From Gammaproteobacteria bacterium (GTDB lineage Bacteria; Pseudomonadota; Gammaproteobacteria; Chromatiales; Sedimenticolaceae): a DNA stretch of 6,564 bases. Both the position numbers and the translations under genes were made by a program. Below, piece after piece: positions 1-5,954 of the stretch; positions within the stretch are counted from its first letter, which is position 1, and every line of letters starts with the position of its first letter. The stretch covers positions 1 to 6,564 of the forward strand of contig JAGRHB010000112.1 of NCBI GenBank assembly GCA_020445245.1. The letters are read 5' to 3'. Below the pieces are notes generated by a model. The model ran no database searches, was not told the DNA's origin, and worked only from the letters and a program-made list of their open reading frames with translations.

Positions 1-187
1 CTGTCAGCTCGGTGGCAATCAGCCAGGCTTGATCCAGCCTGACATCCTCGAATCTCGCCCCCGGTTCATTCCATTGCGCCGGGTCAAGTCCCGCCTGCCG
101 GAACACCGGCGCAGGATCCAGATCGTAGGACTCGAGGACGCGCCATAACGTCTGCGAAGCTGTTGTGATGGTCGTGCTGCGGCTCAT
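1..187 (-). CDS. AraC-family transcriptional regulator, N-terminal part (runs off left edge)
   Basis: This partial minus-strand frame starts at the ATG at 187-185 and gives 62 residues before the window edge. The protein begins MSRSTTITTASQ. It then shows a tryptophan followed by LESYDLDPAPVFRQAGLDP and, further on, a PGARF stretch and an AWLIATELT helix. That pattern (W..LE.YGLDP..LF..AGLDP, ARF, W..A.ELTGDP) is typical of the ligand-binding-like N-terminus of AraC regulators of the arabinose-binding type (PF12625). The C-terminal helix-turn-helix DNA-binding domain should lie to the left and is not visible. The start is inferred: an AGGAGG lies at 217-212, which is 24 bases upstream and too far for a normal Shine-Dalgarno. 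The in-frame TTG at 211 directly abuts that AGGAGG, so it is also unlikely. The gene is divergent from lpxC, and local regulators often control the divergent neighbour, so control of lpxC is possible but unproven. Confidence 0.72.
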   Translation of the reverse strand, partial: MSRSTTITTASQTLWRVLESYDLDPAPVFRQAGLDPAQWNEPGARFEDVRLDQAWLIATELT

Positions 188-316
188 GGTCTCGTTGGCA
201 CTGCGGGACAACCTCCTGGCGCACCAGGATTACCGGCGCTATGCGGCCTGATTCTACGCTGAAGCCTCGCTGGCTGAAGAGCCAGAACCACACTCGGTGT
301 CTGAAGGAGGCCCCAG
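188..316. promoter_or_regulatory. Divergent araC-type regulator/lpxC control region with repeats
   Basis: This 129-bp gap between two divergent genes must hold their start signals, unless lpxC is read from elsewhere. I see no convincing sigma-70 -35/-10 pair. What is visible is a set of short repeats. CCTGG-CGCA-CCAGG at 215-228 and CTGGCT-GAAG-AGCCAG at 270-285 are perfect inverted repeats. CTGAAG occurs at 259-264, 274-279 and 301-306, and the first two are preceded by G, making GCTGAAG direct repeats 15 bp apart. AraC-type regulators often bind pairs of direct half-sites, so these are candidate operators. This is inference only. Confidence 0.35.
304..310 (+). promoter_or_regulatory. Shine-Dalgarno of lpxC
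   Basis: AAGGAGG lies six bases upstream of the ATG at 317. It is a near-perfect ribosome binding site that fixes the start of the deacetylase gene. The third CTGAAG copy (301-306) overlaps it, so a protein bound there could also block initiation. That last point is speculative. Confidence 0.85.
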
Positions 317-1372
317 ATGTTAAACCAGGATTTCCAGCATCTCCGCGAGCAGCATACCATCGCATCACCCATCGCCTTCGTCGGGATCGGACTTCACAGT
401 GGTCGACGTGTGATCATGCGTATCCTGCCCGCCGGTGCCGACACGGGGATCAGCTTTACCCGACGTGACCTTCCCGAGGGTGAGAACCGCTTCGTCGCTT
501 TGTGGAACAGGGTCGACGGCACCGAGCTCTGCACGACGTTGAGCAACCGGCACGGCCATCACCTCGCCACCGTGGAACACCTGCTGTCGGCATTCAGCGG
601 CCTGGGTATCGACAATGCGGCGGTGGTGGTCGACGGGCCCGAGGTGCCGGTCGTCGACGGCAGCGCCATGCCTTTCGTTTCCGCCTTGATCAATGCCGGC
701 ATCCGGCCGCTGGGCACCGCCCGCGACCTGCTGGTCATTCGCCGTCCGGTACGCATTCAGCAGGGAGAGAGCTGGGCCGAGCTGCTGCCCGACCATACAC
801 TGCGCGTCACCGTAAGCATCGATTTTCACCAGCAGGACATCGGCCTGCAATGCCTGAGCATGTGTGTGTCGCCGAACACCTATTCACGGGAGATCGCATC
901 GGCGCGCACATTCGGCTTTGCCGAGAACGTGTGGCAGTTGCGGCGTCGCGGCCTGGCTTTGGGGGGATCGGTGAAAAATGCCATTCTGCTTGAAAATGGC
1001 CGGGTCGCGAATATGGAGGGATTACGCTTTCCCGACGAGTTTGTCCGACACAAGGCCCTGGATGCGATCGGCGACCTCGCGTTGGCACCGGCGCCAATCA
1101 TCGGCCACTACCGCGCCAACCGGCCGGGGCACCGCCTGAACAACGATCTGCTGCGCCTGCTGATGAGCGACGAACGCAGTTGGCAAAGGGTCGCAGCTGC
1201 AGATCTGCTTGATGGAAAAATCAACGGACTCGACCAGGCCATTTTGGGGATTGGGCTCGAGGAGGCGACGTACAGCAGCGATACCTCCCAGGCCGTCAGA
1301 AGCGAAAAGGTCTCGACCTGGCGCGAGGCGCTCGATCGTGTACTCGGACGCACGGACGGCGACACGCCGTGA
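317..1372 (+). CDS. lpxC: UDP-3-O-acyl-N-acetylglucosamine deacetylase (LpxC)
   Basis: This zinc-dependent cytoplasmic enzyme catalyses the committed step of lipid A synthesis, removing acetate from UDP-3-O-acyl-GlcNAc. The 351-residue product carries the family hallmarks. GIGLHSG is at 23-29 and TVEHL at 85-89, giving E87 and zinc ligand H88. The PEVPVVDGSA strand-loop is at 108-117 and ARTFGF at 196-201. FVRHKALDAIGD spans 242-253, with zinc ligands H245 and D249 plus D253. GHRLNN at 271-276 supplies the catalytic H272. All residues known to be essential in E. coli LpxC are present, so activity is expected. It is about 45 residues longer than the 305-residue E. coli enzyme, mostly at the C-terminus, and ends in a polar tail rather than the hydrophobic AVLA-type FtsH degradation tail of E. 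coli. The neighbours are not ftsA/ftsZ, the usual setting of lpxC in gammaproteobacteria. This may therefore be a second copy or a relocated gene. Confidence 0.93.
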   Translation: MLNQDFQHLREQHTIASPIAFVGIGLHSGRRVIMRILPAGADTGISFTRRDLPEGENRFVALWNRVDGTELCTTLSNRHGHHLATVEHLLSAFSGLGIDNAAVVVDGPEVPVVDGSAMPFVSALINAGIRPLGTARDLLVIRRPVRIQQGESWAELLPDHTLRVTVSIDFHQQDIGLQCLSMCVSPNTYSREIASARTFGFAENVWQLRRRGLALGGSVKNAILLENGRVANMEGLRFPDEFVRHKALDAIGDLALAPAPIIGHYRANRPGHRLNNDLLRLLMSDERSWQRVAAADLLDGKINGLDQAILGIGLEEATYSSDTSQAVRSEKVSTWREALDRVLGRTDGDTP

Positions 1373-1391
1373 TCCAGTCCCGTTGCACTCC

Positions 1392-1424
1392 ACCTGTCCC
1401 GCCTGCATCGGCGGCGGGACAGGT
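1392..1424. terminator. Hairpin between convergent genes, possible bidirectional terminator
   Basis: A perfect 12-bp inverted repeat, ACCTGTCCCGCC (1392-1403) and GGCGGGACAGGT (1413-1424), encloses a 9-base loop. It lies in the 60-bp gap between the stop codons of lpxC (plus) and the YSC84-like gene (minus). The GC-rich stem and the placement fit transcription termination from both sides. Neither strand has a T-run after the stem, so it is not a canonical intrinsic terminator. It may instead act as an RNA 3'-end-protecting hairpin or with Rho. Confidence 0.6.
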
Positions 1425-1432
1425 AAGAAGCG

Positions 1433-1999
1433 TCACTTGGGCGTATAGCTGAACTTCTGTCCGCCGACGCTTGCCTCGTACATCAGGCCACCCTTGGCCA
1501 CGGTGAACACCGCCATGCCCTTGTGGTACTTGCCCACGGTGACCGCATCGTTCTTGCCGCCACTGGCGCCGGCGGTGGCACCTGTCGTGGCAGCCGTCGC
1601 ACCAGCGGCAGCGGTAATCGCCACCGCCTGCGCCTGCGCACCGAATTCGAAGTTCCCACCAGTGAACTCACTGAGCGCACGTTTGTCTTCAAAGAAGACG
1701 ATCTGGCTGAATGCCTGACCACCCAGCTGGAAGCCGATCGTCACCTGCGTCATCGAGGTGTCACCGATGTGGGCGCCCTGCTCGTAGACCCGGCCCTTGC
1801 CATGCGCACCGCCCACACCGATACCGCCCTTACCGATGGTCGGAAAGACTGCATAGCCATAGGCATGGCTGAAGAAGGTGCCGCTCTCACCGGCGTTCTG
1901 GAAGATCTTGATGGTGTCGGTATAGTCATCGGCCCATGCGTTGACAGAGGGCAGCAACAAGAGCGCCATACTCAGGCCGAGGAAACGATTGAGGTTCAT
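1433..1999 (-). CDS. YSC84/SYLF-domain periplasmic protein
   Basis: The product has 188 residues. Residues 1-23 look like a Sec signal peptide: a short basic start (MNLNR), a hydrophobic core around SMALLLLPSV, and an AWA-DD cleavage site near residue 23. There is no lipobox cysteine, so a soluble periplasmic location is likely. The mature part is a single SYLF (YSC84, formerly DUF500) domain. AYGYAVFPTIGKGGIGVGGA at 46-65 is the classic motif, followed by QVTIGFQLGGQAFSQIVFF at 85-103, an Ala/Gly/Thr-rich stretch at about 121-148 and GMAVFTVAKGGLMYEASVGG at 161-180. Eukaryotic relatives bind lipids or actin, but the bacterial role is not established. The start at 1999 is set by AAAGGAG at 2013-2007, seven bases upstream. 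The frame stays open further upstream, but that stretch lacks a signal peptide and overlaps the preceding gene. It lies 95 bp downstream of the EthD-like gene on the same strand. Confidence 0.9.
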   Translation of the reverse strand: MNLNRFLGLSMALLLLPSVNAWADDYTDTIKIFQNAGESGTFFSHAYGYAVFPTIGKGGIGVGGAHGKGRVYEQGAHIGDTSMTQVTIGFQLGGQAFSQIVFFEDKRALSEFTGGNFEFGAQAQAVAITAAAGATAATTGATAGASGGKNDAVTVGKYHKGMAVFTVAKGGLMYEASVGGQKFSYTPK

Positions 2000-2094
2000 G
2001 CGTATTCTCCTTTGGACCGCCGGAAGGCGGGCGATTGTGAGCACAGAACCGCGACTGTGCCTGTTGGTGGAAAGTATGCCGTTCAATACGGCAT
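2000..2094 (-). repeat. Intergenic gap with two short hairpins between EthD-like and YSC84-like genes
   Basis: The gap holds two perfect inverted repeats. ATGCCGT (2076-2082) and ACGGCAT (2088-2094) have a 5-base loop and begin right after the stop codon of the upstream gene. GCACAG (2041-2046) and CTGTGC (2055-2060) have an 8-base loop. On the minus strand the first is followed by only a short ACTTT, so it could be at most a weak terminator or attenuator. The two genes may still be partly co-transcribed. Confidence 0.4.
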
Positions 2095-2466
2095 TCAGCT
2101 CAATGTTTCGTCGATCTCCTCCGACGCAAAAAAGAAGCTGGACCCCTGCAGATCCATGAATTCCGGCTGCAGCTCTTGAATAGCCCTGATTGCATGTTGG
2201 ATGTCGGGACGGTTCTCGATGGCGGCGATTGCGGCCCCGCTCTGCCACCATACCTCGAGTACTGCATCAAACGGGTCGAGGGTCCCTCGCGTTTCCTGGA
2301 TTGCATGATTGTAGGGTATCGTCAGGCCGAAACTGACAGCGATGCGTCGTGCGCCGGATGACAGGGCCAAGTCACGGTATGCCTGCTGGTAATCATCCCA
2401 CTGACGGCGAAATTCATCCACCGAGAGACCCGACTTGCGTCGTACACACTGTATGAACCGAATCAT
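2095..2466 (-). CDS. EthD-like dimeric alpha/beta-barrel domain protein
   Basis: The product is a 123-residue cytoplasmic protein with no signal peptide or membrane segment. The N-terminus MIRFIQCVRRKSGLSVDEFR, followed by a Q-W-x-x-Y arrangement, matches the EthD/ferredoxin-like dimeric alpha/beta-barrel superfamily (beta strand, then R-K-x-G-L-S-x-E-E-F helix). A FDAVLEVWW strand around residues 66-74 is consistent with this fold. EthD was described next to the ethyl tert-butyl ether degradation P450 genes. Most homologues have no defined reaction and may bind or turn over small molecules, so I assign no substrate. The start at 2466 is chosen because the conserved first strand begins there. 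Ribosome binding is only moderate (GGGAAG at 2476-2471). The frame extends further upstream, but that part has no recognisable domain. It is the first gene of a likely two-gene minus-strand unit with the YSC84-like gene. Confidence 0.75.
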   Translation of the reverse strand: MIRFIQCVRRKSGLSVDEFRRQWDDYQQAYRDLALSSGARRIAVSFGLTIPYNHAIQETRGTLDPFDAVLEVWWQSGAAIAAIENRPDIQHAIRAIQELQPEFMDLQGSSFFFASEEIDETLS

Positions 2467-2515
2467 CCGCGCTTCCCAATGTTGCCCAAAGAATGGTGTG
2501 ACTGCTACGACAGGG

Positions 2516-2544
2516 ATAGTGTGCCGCCAATGCACCGACGTCAA
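2516..2544 (-). promoter_or_regulatory. Candidate sigma-70 promoter for the EthD-like/YSC84-like unit
   Basis: On the minus strand, TTGACG (2544-2539) matches the -35 consensus at five of six positions. A 17-base spacer separates it from CACTAT (2521-2516), a poor -10 with three of six matches. Transcription would start near 2508, leaving a leader of about 40 bases before the ATG at 2466. The position is sensible, but the -10 is weak. Confidence 0.35.
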
Positions 2545-2700
2545 CGCATTGCACTCGCGGGCCGGTACCTGTGAGAAACCGAGGCACGCACCACCCACAC
2601 GCCGCGCTTCCCGCCTAAAATGGAGAGAAAACCCTGTCCCGGGGGTGCAGGGCCGGGCAGCCCGTAACACGCAATCTGCTTCGGAGAACTGTAGACGAAC
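2545..2700 (+). promoter_or_regulatory. Upstream region of the sensor/permease operon
   Basis: This is the part of the divergent gap that should carry the start signals of the plus-strand operon. TAAAAT at 2616-2621 is a good -10-like box, but no acceptable -35 lies 16-18 bases upstream, so an activator-dependent promoter is possible. Further down is GC-rich sequence with a CGGG-CAG-CCCG inverted repeat at 2654-2664. The only Shine-Dalgarno-like sequence is GGAG at 2683-2686, 14 bases before the ATG at 2701, which is longer than usual. Confidence 0.3.
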
Positions 2701-5124
2701 ATGACCGCGGCGGCACATGAGGTGGTGGCGTTCGAGGAGGCGCGCGCAATCAGGCGCAGGCGACGCACCCGTGTCGGGCTGCCGATCGCCGTCATACTGA
2801 TCATGCTGGCCGCATTGATCGGCATCGCCGTCTACGAGTACAAGACCATGCGTGCCGACGCACTGGCGTTGTCAAAAGGCGTCATCGTCAACCTGCAGAA
2901 CCGCATCGAGACCCAGGTCTCTGCCTACCTGTCGCCGATCCCACGCATCATCAACATATCGCTCGACCTGCTTACGGACAGCAAGCTGGCCGGTGTGCGA
3001 TACGATCTCCTGCAACCCCTGGGCATCGGTGTCCTCAACAACGTCCCGCAATTGAGCAGCCTGATCATCGGCAGCGCACAAGGCGAGTTTTTCATGGTGC
3101 GCCGTTTTCAAGACGGTGAAACAAGCGGCCTGGAGACCAAGATCATCCAGAGGCCGGAGGGGGGCAAGGAACCTCAGGTCCGCCTGATCCGGCGTGGCCC
3201 GCAGGGCGAGACCCTGAGCGACACCCAGGTGCCGTGGGATAGCTATGATCCACGCGCCAGACCCTGGTACCAGGGTGCCGCGGCCGCGCAGGGGATGTTC
3301 TGGACCGACGTGTACCCGTTCTTTACCGACAAGGCGGCCGGCATCACCGGATCACAACCCTACAGGGATGCCAGCGGTGAACTGGTCGCTGTGCTGGGTG
3401 TCGACGTCAAGCTCGAAAGTATGAGTCGCTTCCTGAGGGATCTGGTTATTGGCAAAACCGGCGTTGCACTGATCGTAGACGACGACGGCCGGGTGATCGC
3501 GCACCCACGGGCGCAACTGGCGACGGAGGACGCGGACGGCAAAGTCCAGCTCACCCGCGTGGCCGACCTGGGTGACCCGGTGGTCAGTCGCGCCTTCGAT
3601 CGCTATCGGGTGGAAGGTCACGGCCGTCGCGATTTCGAGCTGTCCGGCCGGCGCTACATCAGTTCGGCCTCCTCACTCGATCACCTGCTGGAGCGCCACT
3701 GGTCGGTACTTGTGGTGGTGCCGGAAGACGATTTCATCGCCTTCGTGGTGGAGAACATCGGCAGGACGCTGAGTATGGGCCTTGGCGTGCTGGCGCTCGC
3801 CGCCCTGCTGGCGGGACTGTTGATCCGCCAGGGACTGCGTGCCGACCGCGATGCCCTGCGCATCCTCGAACGCCAGTCCCAGCTGGATGCGCAGAGCGAA
3901 GCGTTCGGCGAACTCGCCGCACGTTCGACATCGCTCGATGCGGCACAGACCGACGCGATGGCACCGGTGACCGAAGCCGTTGCGCGGGCATCGCGGGTGC
4001 GTCGCGCCAGCCTGTGGCACCTGGTGCCTGGCGATGGGCAGTTGCTCTGCGTCGATTGCTTTGACCAGGAGACAGAGGGTCACACCAGCGGTGCAGTCCT
4101 GCGTCGCACCGAGCATCCGGGTCTATTCGAACAGCTCGACAGCAGGGCGCCATTCGGCAGCATCGACGCATCGCATGACGAGCAACTCGTGTCACTCCAT
4201 CACAGTTATCTGTCGCCACTGGGCTGTCATGCCCTGTTGTCATTGCCAATCATCGTGCACGGCGAGGTCACCGGCGCCGTCTGGCTGGAGGATCGCGCGA
4301 AACGCAGTGAGTGGCCAAAGCAGGTGGAGAGTTTTGCCCATGCAATCGCCAACCTGCTCGCGATGCATGTGGCCTCAGGGCACACCGTTGCGGTAACCTC
4401 CACCAGGTTGCCGCCGGTAGAGAATACTGCCGGCGACTCGACTGTATCGCAGAAGCGACCGGTGCCCGCACCATCACAGGTGCCCGGCGACATAGACCCC
4501 GGACTGGGTGCGCGACGGGCGGCCGCCTTCATGACCAAGCTCGCCGGCCATGCCGATGTTGTGGGAGGTGCCGGGGCAGAGGTGATCGATCGCCTCGCCA
4601 TCATGTCGCTGCGTTTCACTGATGCCACTGCTCTCGCTGAAACTCTCAGCGGCGACAGCAACGACACCGTCATCAGCTACCTGATCCGTGAACTCGAGGG
4701 CGCCGCAGCCGAGCAGGGTCTGGGCTACCTCAAGTTCCTGACCGACCAGGTGGTTGCCGCCGTCGATCCCAATGAAGACAGCGTTCAGGGCGCACAACGT
4801 CTGGCTGATTTCGCGCTCTGCGTACAGGGGATCTGTGAACGCCTGTTCGTCGGACAGCATGGCGCAATGGCCTTTCGCATCGGCATGGACATAGGCCCGG
4901 TAATCGGGAGCATCGTCGGCACGCGGCGTCGTGCGTTCAACCTGTGGGGTGAAGCAGCGCAACAGGCCAGCTCGATGGCGGACACGAGCCTCGCCGGCGC
5001 GATCCAGGTGACAGAGTCGGTGTACCAGGCATTGAACGGGCGCTATCTGTTCCAACTGCGTGGGCATCACTATCTCGAAGGAGTCGGCGAATTCTCCACC
5101 TACCTGCTGAGTGGACGGCTGTGA
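2701..5124 (+). CDS. Membrane sensor: Cache + GAF + degenerate class III nucleotide cyclase domain
   Basis: The 807-residue product is an inner-membrane receptor. A basic stretch (RRRRRTR, 18-24) precedes TM1 at about 27-45. A large periplasmic Cache-type sensor follows (about 47-345), with the typical DPRARPWYQ motif at 183-191 and GELVAVLGVDVKLESM at 226-241. TM2 is at about 354-375, then a short helix, a GAF-like domain (about 400-558; SLPIIVHGEVTGAVWLE at 514-530), a Pro-rich linker (about 567-602) and a cyclase-like domain (about 609-803). In that last domain K678 and D682 fit the K-x-x-G-D motif, though its Gly is T681. Also present are RIGMDIGPVIGSIVGT (726-741) and FNLWGE (746-751). 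The first metal Asp is replaced by R638 (SLRFTDAT), the base-recognition Asp by N747, the transition-state Asn by Q754 and Arg by S758. It is probably not an active cyclase. The start is the first possible codon after an in-frame stop at 2692-2694. The stop overlaps the next gene by 4 bp. Confidence 0.85.
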   Translation: MTAAAHEVVAFEEARAIRRRRRTRVGLPIAVILIMLAALIGIAVYEYKTMRADALALSKGVIVNLQNRIETQVSAYLSPIPRIINISLDLLTDSKLAGVRYDLLQPLGIGVLNNVPQLSSLIIGSAQGEFFMVRRFQDGETSGLETKIIQRPEGGKEPQVRLIRRGPQGETLSDTQVPWDSYDPRARPWYQGAAAAQGMFWTDVYPFFTDKAAGITGSQPYRDASGELVAVLGVDVKLESMSRFLRDLVIGKTGVALIVDDDGRVIAHPRAQLATEDADGKVQLTRVADLGDPVVSRAFDRYRVEGHGRRDFELSGRRYISSASSLDHLLERHWSVLVVVPEDDFIAFVVENIGRTLSMGLGVLALAALLAGLLIRQGLRADRDALRILERQSQLDAQSEAFGELAARSTSLDAAQTDAMAPVTEAVARASRVRRASLWHLVPGDGQLLCVDCFDQETEGHTSGAVLRRTEHPGLFEQLDSRAPFGSIDASHDEQLVSLHHSYLSPLGCHALLSLPIIVHGEVTGAVWLEDRAKRSEWPKQVESFAHAIANLLAMHVASGHTVAVTSTRLPPVENTAGDSTVSQKRPVPAPSQVPGDIDPGLGARRAAAFMTKLAGHADVVGGAGAEVIDRLAIMSLRFTDATALAETLSGDSNDTVISYLIRELEGAAAEQGLGYLKFLTDQVVAAVDPNEDSVQGAQRLADFALCVQGICERLFVGQHGAMAFRIGMDIGPVIGSIVGTRRRAFNLWGEAAQQASSMADTSLAGAIQVTESVYQALNGRYLFQLRGHHYLEGVGEFSTYLLSGRL

Positions 5125-5954
5125 AAAAGCTGCAGGCATCGGCACCGCAGGTAGCGCTCGCAAGCGTCGAGCCGGGCCTGCTCTGTCGGCTGGGAGACCG
5201 GATCATCACAGTCGGCCAGGGCATCCTGCAGTTCGTCGGCGATCTGACGGCAACGGTGGCTCGTGGCCTGGTTCCCGGCAACTGGCGAAGGACGATGCGC
5301 TCGGAGTTCATGCGCGCACTCTATCGTGTCGGCTTCAATGCCATTCCCGCTGTCGCCGTGTCTGCACTCCTGGTCGGCATAGGCTTCGTGCTGCAGATCA
5401 TCTACTGGCTGGGCGTGATCGGCCAGGAGGACAGCGTCGGTGATTTTCTGGTGCTTATCCTGGCCCGTGAGATGGCGCCAGTGGTCACGGCCCTGATCCT
5501 GATCGGCCGCAGCGGCACGGTTATTCTCGACGAGGTCGCCCACCTGAGTCTCGACGGACAGATCCGTGTGCTGGAATCCCACGGTGTAGACCCTACCGAT
5601 CTGATCGCGGTCCCGCGCACTTTCGCGATCGCCGTGGCAGTGTTCGTCCTCAACATGCTGTTCCTGCATCTGGCGTTGTGGTCAGGCTACCTGGGCGCAA
5701 CACTGACCGGGCACACCGCGATTTCGCTGCTCGAGTTCGTCGAAACCGTTCTGCAGGGCATGACGCTGAAGGACCATCTGCTGTTGCTGATCAAGCCGCT
5801 GATCATCGGACTGGTGATCGCCTTCATCCCGATCTGGCTGGGCCTGAGGACGACGACCTCGGCATTGGCTGTACGCCAGGCGATGCCGCGTCAATTCGTG
5901 TATTCACTGCTCGCGACCTTTCTGATCGGCACCCTGATTTCGGCGGTCCTCTAG
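5121..5954 (+). CDS. MlaE-family ABC transporter permease (lipid transport)
   Basis: The product is a 277-residue integral inner-membrane protein of the MlaE/YrbE permease family, whose members move phospholipids or other lipids between the inner membrane and MCE proteins. The hallmark region AREMAPVVTALILIGRSG (115-132), followed by T-V-I-L-D-E-V, corresponds to E. coli MlaE [20 protein letters not shown]..AE. The SHGVDPTDLIAVPR segment (153-166) matches the MlaE coupling region (M-x-V-D-P...PR) that contacts the ATPase. Hydrophobic segments lie at roughly 75-97, 108-130, 167-187, 222-240 and 259-277, the family's usual pattern. Residues 1-60 form the amphipathic N-terminus, with no STAS domain. 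The start is GTG at 5121, whose GTGA overlaps the stop of the sensor gene. No good Shine-Dalgarno precedes it, so translational coupling to the sensor is likely. Relative to E. coli MlaE, the signature shows substitutions (AGRAGSA to IGRSGTV), which suggests a divergent subfamily. Confidence 0.88.
   Translation: MKKLQASAPQVALASVEPGLLCRLGDRIITVGQGILQFVGDLTATVARGLVPGNWRRTMRSEFMRALYRVGFNAIPAVAVSALLVGIGFVLQIIYWLGVIGQEDSVGDFLVLILAREMAPVVTALILIGRSGTVILDEVAHLSLDGQIRVLESHGVDPTDLIAVPRTFAIAVAVFVLNMLFLHLALWSGYLGATLTGHTAISLLEFVETVLQGMTLKDHLLLLIKPLIIGLVIAFIPIWLGLRTTTSALAVRQAMPRQFVYSLLATFLIGTLISAVL

Noticed and set aside
84..372. Two minus-strand open frames overlapping the regulator start and the start of lpxC
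   Set aside because: They are in other frames than the AraC-like N-terminus, show no recognisable domain and overlap well-supported genes. The real minus-strand gene here is the frame starting at 187.
1523..2179. Long plus-strand open frame antisense to the YSC84-like gene
   Set aside because: The minus strand encodes a clear signal peptide and SYLF motifs with a strong Shine-Dalgarno. The plus frame has no domain and is a shadow of GC-rich codon bias.
2000..2251. N-terminal extension of the YSC84-like frame up to 2251
   Set aside because: The strong AAAGGAG and the signal peptide fix the start at 1999. The extension overlaps the EthD-like gene and has no homologous features.
2635..2664. 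GC-rich inverted repeats upstream of the sensor as a riboswitch
   Set aside because: Only short stems (CCCTG/CAGGG and CGGG/CCCG) can be drawn and no known riboswitch core is recognisable.
2467..2718. N-terminal extension of the EthD-like frame up to 2718
   Set aside because: The conserved first strand begins at MIRF (2466). The extra 84 residues are Arg/Cys-rich without a domain and run across the start of the sensor gene.
4474..5163. Minus-strand open frame of about 229 codons opposite the cyclase-like domain
   Set aside because: The plus strand carries recognisable cyclase-fold motifs and overlaps the next gene. The antisense frame shows no motif.
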